Positions 8,877-18,681 of a stretch of 64,000 nt of DNA are shown piece after piece (positions within the stretch are counted from its first letter, which is position 1; each line of letters begins with the position of its first letter). Below the pieces are notes generated by a model. It was not told where the DNA came from, did no database searches, and worked only from the letters and a program-made list of their open reading frames with translations. The position numbers were made by a program, and so were the translations under genes. Source of the DNA: Ferruginibacter sp. Its GTDB lineage: Bacteria; Bacteroidota; Bacteroidia; Chitinophagales; Chitinophagaceae. The stretch spans positions 1-64,000 of the forward strand of contig JANYGZ010000111.1 of assembly GCA_025362235.1 (NCBI GenBank), in the 5' to 3' direction.

Positions 8877-9063
8877 TCAAAAAACAGGTACAAAATAACG
8901 CGGCAAACTATTTTTTGAAGTTTTGCACATTATTTCCGTTTGGCATAGTATTGGCTCATTTTTTCTTGATTGCGATACGCTAAAAATTATTTGCTAAAAA
9001 TATTGAACGATTTGTCAATATACGTTCAAACAATTTTGCTGGTTTAGGGTTTTATTAGGGTAA

Positions 9064-9089
9064 AAACGGGAGTAATCCTACTCCCGTTT
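9064..9089. other. Orphan strong hairpin in a 468-bp geneless gap
   Basis: A perfect 11-bp stem (AAACGGGAGTA/TACTCCCGTTT) with a 4-nt loop sits in the gap 8811-9278 between ileS and the araC-type gene. It has terminator shape in both directions (A-run before, T-run after) but does not directly follow any gene. It may end a small RNA or be left from a lost gene. Apart from the ileS promoter and the hairpin at 9226-9260, I see nothing else in this gap. Confidence 0.5.
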
Positions 9090-9225
9090 ATCTTATTATT
9101 ACAACCTTATTTTGGTTCTGCTTTTATCCAATTAATTTAAATATCCTGTTTATATTGAGCTTTTTAAAACATTTTTTGCAATTTTTTAAAGATGTTTTAT
9201 TAAATACTTTAAAGGTTTGAAAGCC

Positions 9226-9260
9226 AAAAGGGCGTTCTAATTATAGAATGCCCTTTTTTA
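9226..9260 (-). terminator. Terminator of the AraC-type regulator gene
   Basis: A ~13-bp stem (AAAAGGGCGTTCT with AGAATGCCCTTTT, one G-T pair) is flanked by A/T runs. It lies 20 bp downstream of the regulator's stop on the minus strand. Confidence 0.75.
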
Positions 9261-9278
9261 TAAAAATTCTTAAGCTAA

Positions 9279-10214
9279 TTATCTAAGTAAAAGTTCACAA
9301 GGTTTAATACCTGTATGTTTTTTAAAAGCGGTACTAAAGTGAGAAATAGAAGAATAACCCAACAGTGCCGACACTTCGGTAACGCTAAGGCCTTTATCGT
9401 ACAACAAATACTTAGCGTGTTCCATACGCTGGCTCTGATAAAAATCAAATATAGTAGTGCCAAACATTTCTTTAAAGCCCTTCTTTAAGTAACATTCATT
9501 TATGGCTACTTTACGGCTTAATTCTTTAATAGTAAGTGGTTCGCCAATATGCTGAATCAATACTTCCCTTGCTTTGGTAATTTTATCCCTATCTGCTGCA
9601 TTGGCTAAAAATTTACAAACAAATACTTCTTCTTTATCGCCTAACATGCAATCCATGCTATATAAAAGCAAAATTTGTGTTTGTGCATTTATAAAAATAT
9701 TTTCTAAAGTATCAGTATAAGTATGATTTAGTAAGCCTTCAATGGCCATTCTTGTTTTGCCGCAAAGGGGTAACATTTTTGAAAAAGAAGCGGTGTGTGT
9801 AAATGACAATACCTCATCGGATATATTGCGTTGTTTTTTGCCCCTTACAAACTGTGTTAGGTACGAAGGTTTAAAACTAAAACTTAAAACATCAATGCTG
9901 TCTACTTTTTCTAAACATGTTTTAGAAGCATTCAATTTACAGAAATTGCATTCCGCCTGCTTTTCACGGCAATATACATTTCCGATTACACAAAATTTTA
10001 ATTCAAGGTAATGTTCATCAGGATTATTTTTTTCATAATGGTATACTAACATGCCCGTGTCTTCCATATTCCATTGCGAGTCTTTACGGTAGCGTTTAAT
10101 GGCATAATGAACCGACCCAGGTACTGAACGGTCAATATCCTGCAATACATCCAGTTCATTATAAATGAATGATTGGTTATAGGCAATATTTGATATACTT
10201 GTTTGTTGATTCAT
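9279..10214 (-). CDS. AraC-family transcriptional regulator
   Basis: The C-terminal ~100 residues form the double helix-turn-helix of AraC/XylS regulators: LTIKELSRKVAINECYLKKGF ending at residue ~245, then SVTEVSALLGYSSISHFSTAF and the family signature end HTGIKPCELL. The N-terminal sensor part contains a cysteine cluster, CREKQAECNFCKLNASKTC, which could bind metal or sense redox; this is inference. I start at MNQQTSISN (10214) because a -7 box lies at 10230-10237; the longer frame reads through it. The gene is divergent from gyrB. No ligand or target can be named. Confidence 0.88.
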   Translation of the reverse strand: MNQQTSISNIAYNQSFIYNELDVLQDIDRSVPGSVHYAIKRYRKDSQWNMEDTGMLVYHYEKNNPDEHYLELKFCVIGNVYCREKQAECNFCKLNASKTCLEKVDSIDVLSFSFKPSYLTQFVRGKKQRNISDEVLSFTHTASFSKMLPLCGKTRMAIEGLLNHTYTDTLENIFINAQTQILLLYSMDCMLGDKEEVFVCKFLANAADRDKITKAREVLIQHIGEPLTIKELSRKVAINECYLKKGFKEMFGTTIFDFYQSQRMEHAKYLLYDKGLSVTEVSALLGYSSISHFSTAFKKHTGIKPCELLLR

Positions 10215-10229
10215 TGATAAATTTCGATG

Positions 10230-10237
10230 CAAATATA
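10230..10237 (-). promoter_or_regulatory. -7 box of the AraC-type regulator
   Basis: The minus-strand sequence TATATTTG matches TAnnTTTG and lies 16 bp before the chosen ATG, giving a leader of about 10 nt. No clear -33 box is seen. Confidence 0.45.
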
Positions 10238-10454
10238 CGCTATTAAAGATTATGTGGGCACGGCTATTTTGCATGTTGGCACCTCTTTGAAGAAAATGAC
10301 TAATAATTACATTATGATGACAATAATTGTATGCTTTTCATGGGCACATCAACTTATTGAAAAAGTCAATTTTTTTTATATAAATGCACTTATTTTTATT
10401 TGTGGAAATCTTTGTATAAAACTATCATAAAACGATTGCTTTAAATAGCCTTAA

Positions 10455-12515
<2,061 letters not shown>

Positions 12516-12630
12516 ACAATAATGCTTGCAGGCAATTAGTACTAATTTTTGCTAAAACCAATAATTTATGTAGCTTGTAACCTGAAGCTTACTACTTCAA
12601 TCTATATTTACTAACCATAAATTCTACAAA

Positions 12631-12831
12631 ATGTCAAAAATGTTAACAGCTTATTGCATGAAAACGAAAGAAAAAAACGTTCCATTGCAGGATGCAGTAA
12701 TAACCAAAACATCCCGTGGCGGATACATGGCCCAGGGTAACGACGGCAAAGGCAACAAAATGACCACCATGCTAAGCGAAGCAACAGCTTTAGAAGCTGT
12801 AAAAAATGGTGTAGCTAAAAAAGCCTGGTAA
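12631..12831 (+). CDS. Small conserved-looking protein, 66 aa
   Basis: A short basic cytoplasmic protein starts MSKMLTAYCMKTKEKNVPL and ends with KNGVAKKAW. The YCxKxK start, the central GGYMAQGNDGKGNKMTTML and the size recall the DUF5679 family. That family's other cysteines are missing, so this link is weak. It has its own ATG, ends 19 bp before a strong terminator, and lies 115 bp after gyrB. Function unknown. Confidence 0.7.
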   Translation: MSKMLTAYCMKTKEKNVPLQDAVITKTSRGGYMAQGNDGKGNKMTTMLSEATALEAVKNGVAKKAW

Positions 12832-12850
12832 TTTATTTGTTAAAAAAATT

Positions 12851-12877
12851 AAAGGCTACTCATTGGGTAGCCTTTTT
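12851..12877 (+). terminator. Terminator after the 66-aa gene
   Basis: A perfect 9-bp stem (AAAGGCTAC/GTAGCCTTT) with a 7-nt loop is followed by a T tract, 19 bp after the stop of the 66-aa gene. Confidence 0.85.
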
Positions 12878-12906
12878 GCATTTGTGTATAATTTAAAAAT
12901 AAAAAT

Positions 12907-13080
12907 CTGAGTAGAAAGCAAAAGAAAGAATTCAATAATTTTATCAATTGTTTTAATGGTTTCTGGTTTCGCACTAAATGGTTTGGCCTGGGCAATTTTA
13001 CCCCGCCCAACTTTAGCACGTTAGGGTTATTACCTGGATTGAGTTTAATTGTTGGTGGATTTATTTTATTCAAACCTTAA
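12907..13080 (+). CDS. Possible small membrane protein or gene remnant without a standard start
   Basis: After an in-frame TAA, a plus-strand frame encodes SRKQKKEFNNFINCFNGFWF and later LGLLPGLSLIVGGFILFKP before a TAA at 13078. The basic start and hydrophobic C-terminal segment look more protein-like than the opposite-strand frame. The only plausible initiator is CTG at 12907, and it lies just after a terminator. It could be a remnant that lost its start. Weak call. Confidence 0.25.
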   Translation: MSRKQKKEFNNFINCFNGFWFRTKWFGLGNFTPPNFSTLGLLPGLSLIVGGFILFKP

Positions 13081-13283
13081 AAATAAAATAGTTTCCCTAC
13101 ATTATTAGTTTCTTCCCTATTATGTAAAAATGTAAGAGATATGGCGTGCTATGAAGTGATATTTCATTACATGAACCAACTATTTTTCTATTGTTATTTC
13201 ATGCCCGTAAAGCAAAAATATATATACAGTAGTGGGATGTTCTTTAATAATCAAATAACCCTGATAATCAAATAATTGTTTTA

Positions 13284-14420
13284 CTATTTGTTTTTGTAAG
13301 ATAATTCATAAGCTTCCTGCAGTTGATCCAACACAGTTTCCGGTTGTAAATCATTTGTAAGATAATCATGTAAAGTTTCTCCCAGCCATTGCTGAAATGC
13401 AGGCCAGCCACCATACCGGGGACGCACATACGCATATGTTAAGGTATCCATCGTATTCGCAAAAAAATTGTTGGTAAGCGCATTCGCATCATCATTTTTC
13501 CAGGCAACAATATTACAGGGCTGCCCCTGTTCTTTTACATACACAGAATTTTGGATGGCTGCACTGCAAAGCCACGCAGCATATCCGGCAGCTTCTTTTG
13601 GATGGCTGCTGTTGGCCGATACGGAAATACCGGCACCACCCAACACCACATTTTTTGTCCACGGGGCATTATGATAACTAAGCTTATTTTTTCTAAAAAC
13701 TTCCCTTGAATAATTGGTGTAACAAAATGCCAGTGGAGAATAGGCAATATCATCTTCCGTTGCCATGTGGTCATACAGTTGGATAGGGTTCCAGTCAAGA
13801 CTTTTTATGTGGAAATTATCCCGCATGGTACGCATCAGTTGAAGCACCTGTAACCCAACTTCACGGGTAACCAGCAATTGATTGTTCTCTCTAACAGACG
13901 AACCAAATTGAGCGGTAAGCGATAAAAAAGTACATAAACAATCTGTAGCACAAAGGGCCGTACCCACCTGTAAATTTTTACTTTTTAATGATTCAGCCAA
14001 TTCAAAAACTTCCTCCCATATAGTCGGTACCGCATGCTCACCCATAAGGTCCGGGCGACTGGAGGCGCATTGCATGGCTGCATCCACCGGTAATGCCCAC
14101 TGCTTTTGCTGGTAGTAGTAACTTAAAAAACTGGGGCCCGCAGACTGTTGTTCCAATTGCTGTAATTGTTCGTACGTCAGCAAGTCGTCTAATGGTAACA
14201 GGCAACCGGTGTCGTTGGCAACCCCTGCATGCGGATGATCAATAATAAGCAGGTCAAATTGTTTAGCCAATGCAACCAGTGACTGATCTCCAAAATTAGA
14301 CAGTGACCTTTTTTCCCATTGTACACTTACACCAAACTGTTCTTCGTATACTTTTGAAGCTGCCACCAGCGGATTATATCCCCTTGGATGGTCCCATGTA
14401 ATTCCTTTTAATGTTATCAT
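13284..14420 (-). CDS. Solute-binding-protein-like protein lacking a signal peptide
   Basis: The fold pattern is that of family 1 extracellular (sugar) solute-binding proteins of ABC importers, e.g. FDLLIIDHPHAGVAND, GCLLPLDDLL, YYQQKQWALPVDAAMQ and SHPKEAAGYAAWLCS. It begins MITLKGITWDHPRGYNPLVA with no signal peptide or lipobox, so it appears cytoplasmic. No ABC permease or ATPase is nearby. It is the last gene of a minus-strand group with enoyl-CoA hydratase, CoA-transferase, SDR and MFS transporter genes. A role in sensing or carrying the pathway's substrate is inference. The 378-aa length is normal for a mature binding protein. Confidence 0.8.
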   Translation of the reverse strand: MITLKGITWDHPRGYNPLVAASKVYEEQFGVSVQWEKRSLSNFGDQSLVALAKQFDLLIIDHPHAGVANDTGCLLPLDDLLTYEQLQQLEQQSAGPSFLSYYYQQKQWALPVDAAMQCASSRPDLMGEHAVPTIWEEVFELAESLKSKNLQVGTALCATDCLCTFLSLTAQFGSSVRENNQLLVTREVGLQVLQLMRTMRDNFHIKSLDWNPIQLYDHMATEDDIAYSPLAFCYTNYSREVFRKNKLSYHNAPWTKNVVLGGAGISVSANSSHPKEAAGYAAWLCSAAIQNSVYVKEQGQPCNIVAWKNDDANALTNNFFANTMDTLTYAYVRPRYGGWPAFQQWLGETLHDYLTNDLQPETVLDQLQEAYELSYKNK

Positions 14421-14469
14421 GAATATTTGTTCCTTCTTTTATAATTTTTTTTAAACTGCTAAGGCAAGG

Positions 14470-15249
14470 TTACTTCTTTTTCTCGAGGCTTTTTTTATAA
14501 AATGCCTGTATCATTTCCTGCCCTTCCTTTGAATAATAAAATGTATTCAATGCCTCATTTTCTATCCTGATAGCTTCATCAGAAATTTTTCCTGTACTGA
14601 GCTGTGTCAATTGTTTAATTACCTGCAAACGGTCGGGCAATTTGTTTGTAAAACCGGCTGCAAATTCATTTACTTTTTCGATAAAACCATCCCTTGGGTA
14701 AATATAATTGATTAACCCATGCTGCTGCATTTCTTCTGCCAGCACAGTGCGGCCCGTCATCACTATTTCATTGGTAAGGTTACTGCCGATTTTTTTTGAA
14801 AGCCGTAAAGTGCCGCCTCCGCCAGGCACAAGGTTTAGCAGTATTTCGGGTAAACCCATCCTGGCTCCTTCTGCTGCAACAACCATATCGCAGGCCAATG
14901 CAATTTCAAAACCTCCGCCAAAAGCATAACCGTTAATGGCAGCAATTAGGGGTTTGCTGTTGCCTTCAATGGCGGCATACATTGACTGCCCTTTTTTTTG
15001 AAAACCGGCAAATTCTTCCTGCGTTTGTAATGCATATTCTTTTATATCTGCACCGGCCATAAAGGCTTTGCCGGCGCCGGTTATAACCCCTACAGCAACC
15101 TGTTCAGCAGGCGCTTTATCAATCACTCCCAATGCATCAATAATCTCGTTCATCATTTGCGCATTCATAGCATTTAACTGGTCGGGCCGGTTAAATGTTA
15201 GCCAGGCAATTTTATCTTTTACCTCTACTAATATGTGTTCGTATAGCAT
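14470..15249 (-). CDS. Enoyl-CoA hydratase/isomerase family protein
   Basis: This is a crotonase-fold enzyme acting on acyl-CoA thioesters in the cytoplasm. Oxyanion-hole segments are GAGKAFMAGADIKEYA and NGYAFGGGFEIALACDMVVA. GARMGLPEILLNLVPGGGG carries the Glu expected for hydration. I start at MLYEHILVEV (15249), giving 259 aa, the normal size; the longer frame adds 25 unlikely residues. It precedes the binding-protein-like gene by 49 bp. The exact acyl-CoA is not predictable, though the linked CoA-transferase would provide an activated acid. Confidence 0.92.
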   Translation of the reverse strand: MLYEHILVEVKDKIAWLTFNRPDQLNAMNAQMMNEIIDALGVIDKAPAEQVAVGVITGAGKAFMAGADIKEYALQTQEEFAGFQKKGQSMYAAIEGNSKPLIAAINGYAFGGGFEIALACDMVVAAEGARMGLPEILLNLVPGGGGTLRLSKKIGSNLTNEIVMTGRTVLAEEMQQHGLINYIYPRDGFIEKVNEFAAGFTNKLPDRLQVIKQLTQLSTGKISDEAIRIENEALNTFYYSKEGQEMIQAFYKKSLEKKK

Positions 15250-15367
15250 GCCGTTCAAGTATTGTAATGTTTCTAAATATTTTTTTTGGCGAAGGATACT
15301 GCCTCTGTTTCTATCCGTTACCAAACTAATTATTTTGATAGCTATTCAATTAGCAAGAGTAGTAACG

Positions 15368-15484
15368 TTAGGCAACAGGTCTGGAGACCTGCGCCTAATC
15401 GGGATTGATTTTTTATCAAGAGTAAGATTTAAATCTTCTCTGACACCTCTAATACCGGCGATTTTTATGGTTCTAATCTTACTC
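15368..15484. repeat. Nested hairpin and inverted repeat in gap before the enoyl-CoA hydratase gene
   Basis: A strong nested hairpin (TTAGGC, CAGGTCT, GG, AGACCTG, C, GCCTAA) lies at about 15368-15397. Downstream, GAGTAAGATT (15420-15429) and AATCTTACTC (15475-15484) form a perfect 10-bp inverted repeat; the second arm overlaps the stop of the 67-aa gene. No T tract follows the hairpin on the minus strand, so a REP-like element is as likely as a terminator. Confidence 0.5.
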
Positions 15485-15682
15485 ATTTTCTTTTTCTGTT
15501 TGTTTTAGTTCTTTTTGAACTATTTCATCCATTGAATTTTGAAGATTTTTATCAGATAGTTTACCCTGACTATAAAGGTCAACCAATGCATCAACAGTCT
15601 TTTTGTCGGCATTTGGGATATTATATATTTCGGCAAAAAAATCATCTAAAACATCCTTACCACTTTTTATTTTATTGTCCAT
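15479..15682 (-). CDS. Small acidic hypothetical protein (67 aa)
   Basis: This is a charged helical protein, MDNKIKSGKDVLDDFFAEI..., with a C-terminal run of Lys/Glu (ELKQTEKENE). I recognise no family. It starts 10 bp after the stop of the GIY-YIG gene and so belongs to the same short operon. I chose Met-12 of the open frame because the longer start would overlap the GIY-YIG gene. A partner or inhibitor of the nuclease-like protein is possible but untested. Confidence 0.6.
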   Translation of the reverse strand: MDNKIKSGKDVLDDFFAEIYNIPNADKKTVDALVDLYSQGKLSDKNLQNSMDEIVQKELKQTEKENE

Positions 15683-15692
15683 AATATTTGAT

Positions 15693-16148
15693 TTATTCAA
15701 AGTATTTCCAGTCAATTACAAAATTCGCTATTATCTGTTTTTCCATAATCTCAAGTCCGGATTTATTGTTGCAAATTGGATAAACACCGTACTTTTCAAC
15801 AAAGTCAAGAAGGAAATAACTTTCCAAGTCTTCAATTCTATGTTCCCAAAAACTCTTTAACATTTCAAAATTTATTACGGTGAATTTAAGTTGCCCTACT
15901 TTTCTATAATTCACTAGTCCTAGATTTTTACTCTTTCCTTCAAAGTGTCCAGTAAGTCTACTACCAATGCTATTTGTCTTCTTTTCACTCATTCCAATGT
16001 AAAGTAATTTTGATTTTTTGAAGGGATATCGAATGTCGCAGTCGGGTGTGAAAATGAAGTAAAGCCCAACTAAGCCAAACAATGGTTTGATGTTTTGAAT
16101 TTCAAAAGTCTTTGGTGTTTCAAAAAATATGTTGAATTCACTTGTCAT
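15693..16148 (-). CDS. GIY-YIG superfamily nuclease-like protein
   Basis: This is a stand-alone GIY-YIG-type domain of 151 residues. GLYFIF corresponds to the GIY strand and KLLYIGMSEK to YIG. SRLTGHFEG supplies the Arg helix, LESYFLLDFVEKYG a metal-ligand Glu candidate, and YPICNNKSG the conserved Asn end. The spacing between GLYFI and LYIG is longer than in UvrC. No DNA-binding domain is attached. It starts at MTSEFNIFFE (16148), overlapping the upstream 35-aa ORF by 11 nt, and is followed by the 67-aa gene. A nuclease role is inferred from the motifs. Confidence 0.7.
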   Translation of the reverse strand: MTSEFNIFFETPKTFEIQNIKPLFGLVGLYFIFTPDCDIRYPFKKSKLLYIGMSEKKTNSIGSRLTGHFEGKSKNLGLVNYRKVGQLKFTVINFEMLKSFWEHRIEDLESYFLLDFVEKYGVYPICNNKSGLEIMEKQIIANFVIDWKYFE

Positions 16149-16245
16149 AAGTCTGTTGTGTGTCTTGCAAAAGAAACTGCATTTCACCCAATGATTCGAG
16201 CTGTTGCTCTTTTGAATATTCTGAAATATGATCTTTTTGATTCAT
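16138..16245 (-). CDS. 35-aa small ORF leading the GIY-YIG operon
   Basis: An ATG-started frame of 35 codons, MNQKDHISEYSKEQQLESLG..., ends with a TGA that overlaps the GIY-YIG start. It lies about 45 nt after the predicted transcription start of the operon. The composition (many Gln/Glu, no rare residues) looks coding. It may be a leader peptide for translational coupling or a small partner protein. No family recognised. Confidence 0.45.
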   Translation of the reverse strand: MNQKDHISEYSKEQQLESLGEMQFLLQDTQQTYDK

Positions 16246-16296
16246 TTCTGCTATTCTGTTTAATGATTGTATTGTTTCTTATAGGATGGCGCAACT

Positions 16297-16328
16297 CAAA
16301 TTTATACGCTATAATCAGCAACTCCAAA
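16297..16328 (-). promoter_or_regulatory. Promoter of the GIY-YIG mini-operon
   Basis: On the minus strand, TTTG (16328-16325), a 20-nt gap and TAAATTTG (16304-16297) match the Bacteroidota consensus closely. It gives the mini-operon its own transcription inside the surrounding CoA-metabolism cluster. Confidence 0.65.
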
Positions 16329-16354
16329 TACTAAGGCCAACTAAACATTGCCTT

Positions 16355-17566
16355 CTATTTCCGAACAACCTTTTCCACAGATATTATTTCTTCAGCAATC
16401 AACCTTTCAATATCCTTATCACTATATCCCAACGCTGATAAAATTTCTGGCCCGTGTTCACCAATCATAGGAGAGGGTCTTCTTATTTCACCAGGTGTTT
16501 CACTCATGCTAAATGGGATATTTGTTACCGTTAGTTTACCTGCTTTGGGATGTTCAATTTCCACAAAGGTATTGTTGTGCTGCACCTGTGGATCATTTGC
16601 TACATCAGACTGGTCATTTACCTGTGCTACCCATAAGTCGAGCCCCAACATAATTTCAAGCCATTGTGCAGTTGTTTTGGTAACAGTTGTTTGCTGTATA
16701 CGATAAAAAATTTCATCCCGTTTATCAAACAACACCTGTGCATCATTGTATTCCAGCAATGAATTATCGCCCAATGCTTCGACCAATTTTTCAAATGGAT
16801 TCATGGCAATAGCAAGGAAACCATCCTGTGTTTTGTAAGTACCAAAGGGCGCAGGGTTACCGGGATGCGCTATGCCGGATTCAGGCCGTTCAAAATGAAC
16901 GCCGAGGTTATGTATGGTAAAATAATCCTGCATTTGAAATGCAATGGCAGATGATAACAGATTTGTTTTTATTTCCTGCCCTATGCCGGTTCTTTCCCGA
17001 AAAAACAATGCCGCTAAAATAGCATACACGCAATTGAAAGCGTTCACCTGGTCGCACAATGCTGTACCCAATGCTACTGGACCATCCGATTTTTTTCCAC
17101 TTGTCATTATGGCCCCGCTTACGCTTTGCACCAATAAATCCTGGCCGGGGCGTTTAAGGTATGGCCCGTCGCTTCCCCAGCCGGAAGCAGAACAAAAAAT
17201 TATTTTTGGATTTATTTTTTTTAAATCTTCATATCCATACCCCAACCGTTCCATTACGCCGGGCCTGAAATTTTCAACCACAATATCAGCTTCTTTCACC
17301 AATTTGAAAATGATTTCCCTGCCCTCTTCTTTTTTCATATCAATGGCAAGCGAGCGCTTATTACGGTTCCATGCCATAAAGCAGGGCGACTCATCACCAG
17401 CGATCCATTGATTAAAGAAAGTCATACCCCGGTAAATATCACCGGTTCCGTATCGCTCAATTTTTATGATATCTGCGCCTAAATCGCCGAGCATTTGTGT
17501 GGCGTATGGACCCTGTAACAACTGCGAAAAATCTATCACTTTTATTCCTTCTAAAGCCTGTTTCAT
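16355..17566 (-). CDS. CaiB/BaiF family CoA-transferase
   Basis: This is a family III CoA-transferase, which moves CoA between carboxylic acids in the cytoplasm. The N-terminus shows the family start LEGIKVIDFSQLLQGPYATQ, then LGDLGADIIKIERYGTGD, NRNKRSLAIDMKKEEGREI and VENFRPGVMERLGYGY. GQDLLVQSVSG contains the expected catalytic Asp region, and the C-terminal PSPMIGEHGPEILSALGYS is typical. At 403 aa it is full length. It sits between the SDR gene and the enoyl-CoA hydratase gene, separated from each by repeat or inserted DNA. The acid used is unknown. Confidence 0.93.
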   Translation of the reverse strand: MKQALEGIKVIDFSQLLQGPYATQMLGDLGADIIKIERYGTGDIYRGMTFFNQWIAGDESPCFMAWNRNKRSLAIDMKKEEGREIIFKLVKEADIVVENFRPGVMERLGYGYEDLKKINPKIIFCSASGWGSDGPYLKRPGQDLLVQSVSGAIMTSGKKSDGPVALGTALCDQVNAFNCVYAILAALFFRERTGIGQEIKTNLLSSAIAFQMQDYFTIHNLGVHFERPESGIAHPGNPAPFGTYKTQDGFLAIAMNPFEKLVEALGDNSLLEYNDAQVLFDKRDEIFYRIQQTTVTKTTAQWLEIMLGLDLWVAQVNDQSDVANDPQVQHNNTFVEIEHPKAGKLTVTNIPFSMSETPGEIRRPSPMIGEHGPEILSALGYSDKDIERLIAEEIISVEKVVRK

Positions 17567-17646
17567 TTATAAAAATTATTTTTAATTTAGTCAATGTTGA
17601 TATATACTTAGCGCAAAAGTTTGAGCAACTTTGGTGGTCTCTATTT

Positions 17647-17864
17647 ACTTTTTTGCCTTGATGCAAAAAAGTAACAAAAAAAATCAAGGCTGCATAAAAA
17701 AAGCTAAAAATTTGAAGGCTTGTCTAAAATGAAATTAAGTTCGATCATTTGTACATGATTGAACTTGGGTGCGACTTACAAGCTAATAATAAAGCCAGGC
17801 TTTGGTAACATTATTTCATTTTTTAACGACAAGTCTTCAAATTTTCTTAACGCCTTTTTTATGA
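17647..17864. repeat. Composite palindromic extragenic element
   Basis: The 344-bp gap 17567-17910 holds no gene but dense inverted repeats. ACTTTTTTGC/GCAAAAAAGT (17647-17656/17663-17672) lies next to GCCTTGAT/ATCAAGGC (17655-17662/17683-17690). A long stem pairs 17707-17724 with 17828-17845 (18 bp, one G-T), continuing 17726-17735 with 17813-17822. Enclosed are a 12-bp hairpin (17737-17748/17755-17766) and a 6-bp hairpin (17791-17796/17798-17803). The plan is a multi-branched RNA fold or a MITE-like element. Confidence 0.7.
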
Positions 17865-17910
17865 GGCCGTCAATGAGTTTGCGTTCACTTTTATCGTTTT
17901 GTTAGTTTGT

Positions 17911-18681
17911 TTATTCAAAATAGCGTGGCAGCGTACACAAACCGCCATCTACTTTTATATCTTCACCTGTTATAAATCCTGCTTCGTCTGAGGCAAGAAA
18001 AACAGCCGTCATGGCCACTTCTTCAGGTGTTCCCAACCGATTCATGGCGTGCATGGTTTCACTTTTCGCAAAAAAATCGGGGCCTTCTTCACTGGCCCTT
18101 TTTGCATTCATAGGCGTTAGTATAGCGCCCGGCGAAATACTGTTGAACCGTACATTGTATTCTCCAAACTGGCCAGCAAGTTGATTGGTAATAGATAGCA
18201 TGGCACCTTTTGCACCTGCGTATGCCGTCCAGTTATGCCAGCTACGAAATGCCTGCGTGGAAGAAATATTTATTACCGACCCCGACCTTTGCTTTACCAT
18301 AAAAGGTAGTGCCGCTTTAATGGTCCGGTAAATACTTTTAAGATTGGTGTCCATTAACCTGTCCCAATCTGCTTCGGGCATTTCCATAATATTTCCACCG
18401 ATGGCAACAGCAGCATTGTTTACCAGTATATCTATTTTGCCAAATTCAGCAATAGCTGCATTGATTAAATATTCTACATCTTCCCTTACAGCTACATCAC
18501 ATTGCACGGCACGGATGATTGCCCCGGTTTTTTTTATTCTTTCAGCTTCAGCGATGCCTTTTATTTCATCAATGTCTGCCATAAATACAATGGCACCCTC
18601 TTTTGCAAAGGCTTCACTTATTGCGAGCCCGATACCATTTGCGGCACCTGTGATGATGGCTACTTTATTGTTCAGTCTCAT
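17911..18681 (-). CDS. SDR-family oxidoreductase
   Basis: This is a classical short-chain dehydrogenase/reductase of 256 aa. TGAANGIG (11-18) binds the dinucleotide, and MADID after the second strand suggests NAD(H) preference. DILVNNAAVAIGG, the catalytic Ser in NISST, YxxxK in AYAGAKG, and the C-terminal GFITGEDIKVDGG are all present. It probably oxidises or reduces a hydroxyl/keto group on the cluster's substrate. Its ATG lies inside the end of the MFS gene (17-nt overlap), so the two are translationally coupled. Confidence 0.93.
   Translation of the reverse strand: MRLNNKVAIITGAANGIGLAISEAFAKEGAIVFMADIDEIKGIAEAERIKKTGAIIRAVQCDVAVREDVEYLINAAIAEFGKIDILVNNAAVAIGGNIMEMPEADWDRLMDTNLKSIYRTIKAALPFMVKQRSGSVINISSTQAFRSWHNWTAYAGAKGAMLSITNQLAGQFGEYNVRFNSISPGAILTPMNAKRASEEGPDFFAKSETMHAMNRLGTPEEVAMTAVFLASDEAGFITGEDIKVDGGLCTLPRYFE

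Noticed and set aside
10227..10430. Plus-strand 67-aa ORF between the AraC-type gene and gyrB
   Set aside because: It reads through the AraC-type promoter region with AT-driven codons and no recognisable domain.
12849..13073. Minus-strand 74-aa ORF after the 66-aa gene
   Set aside because: It spans a terminator and its composition is unlike a protein; the plus-strand frame is more plausible.
15068..15508. Plus-strand 146-aa ORF
   Set aside because: It lies mostly antisense to the enoyl-CoA hydratase gene and repeat DNA; no motif.
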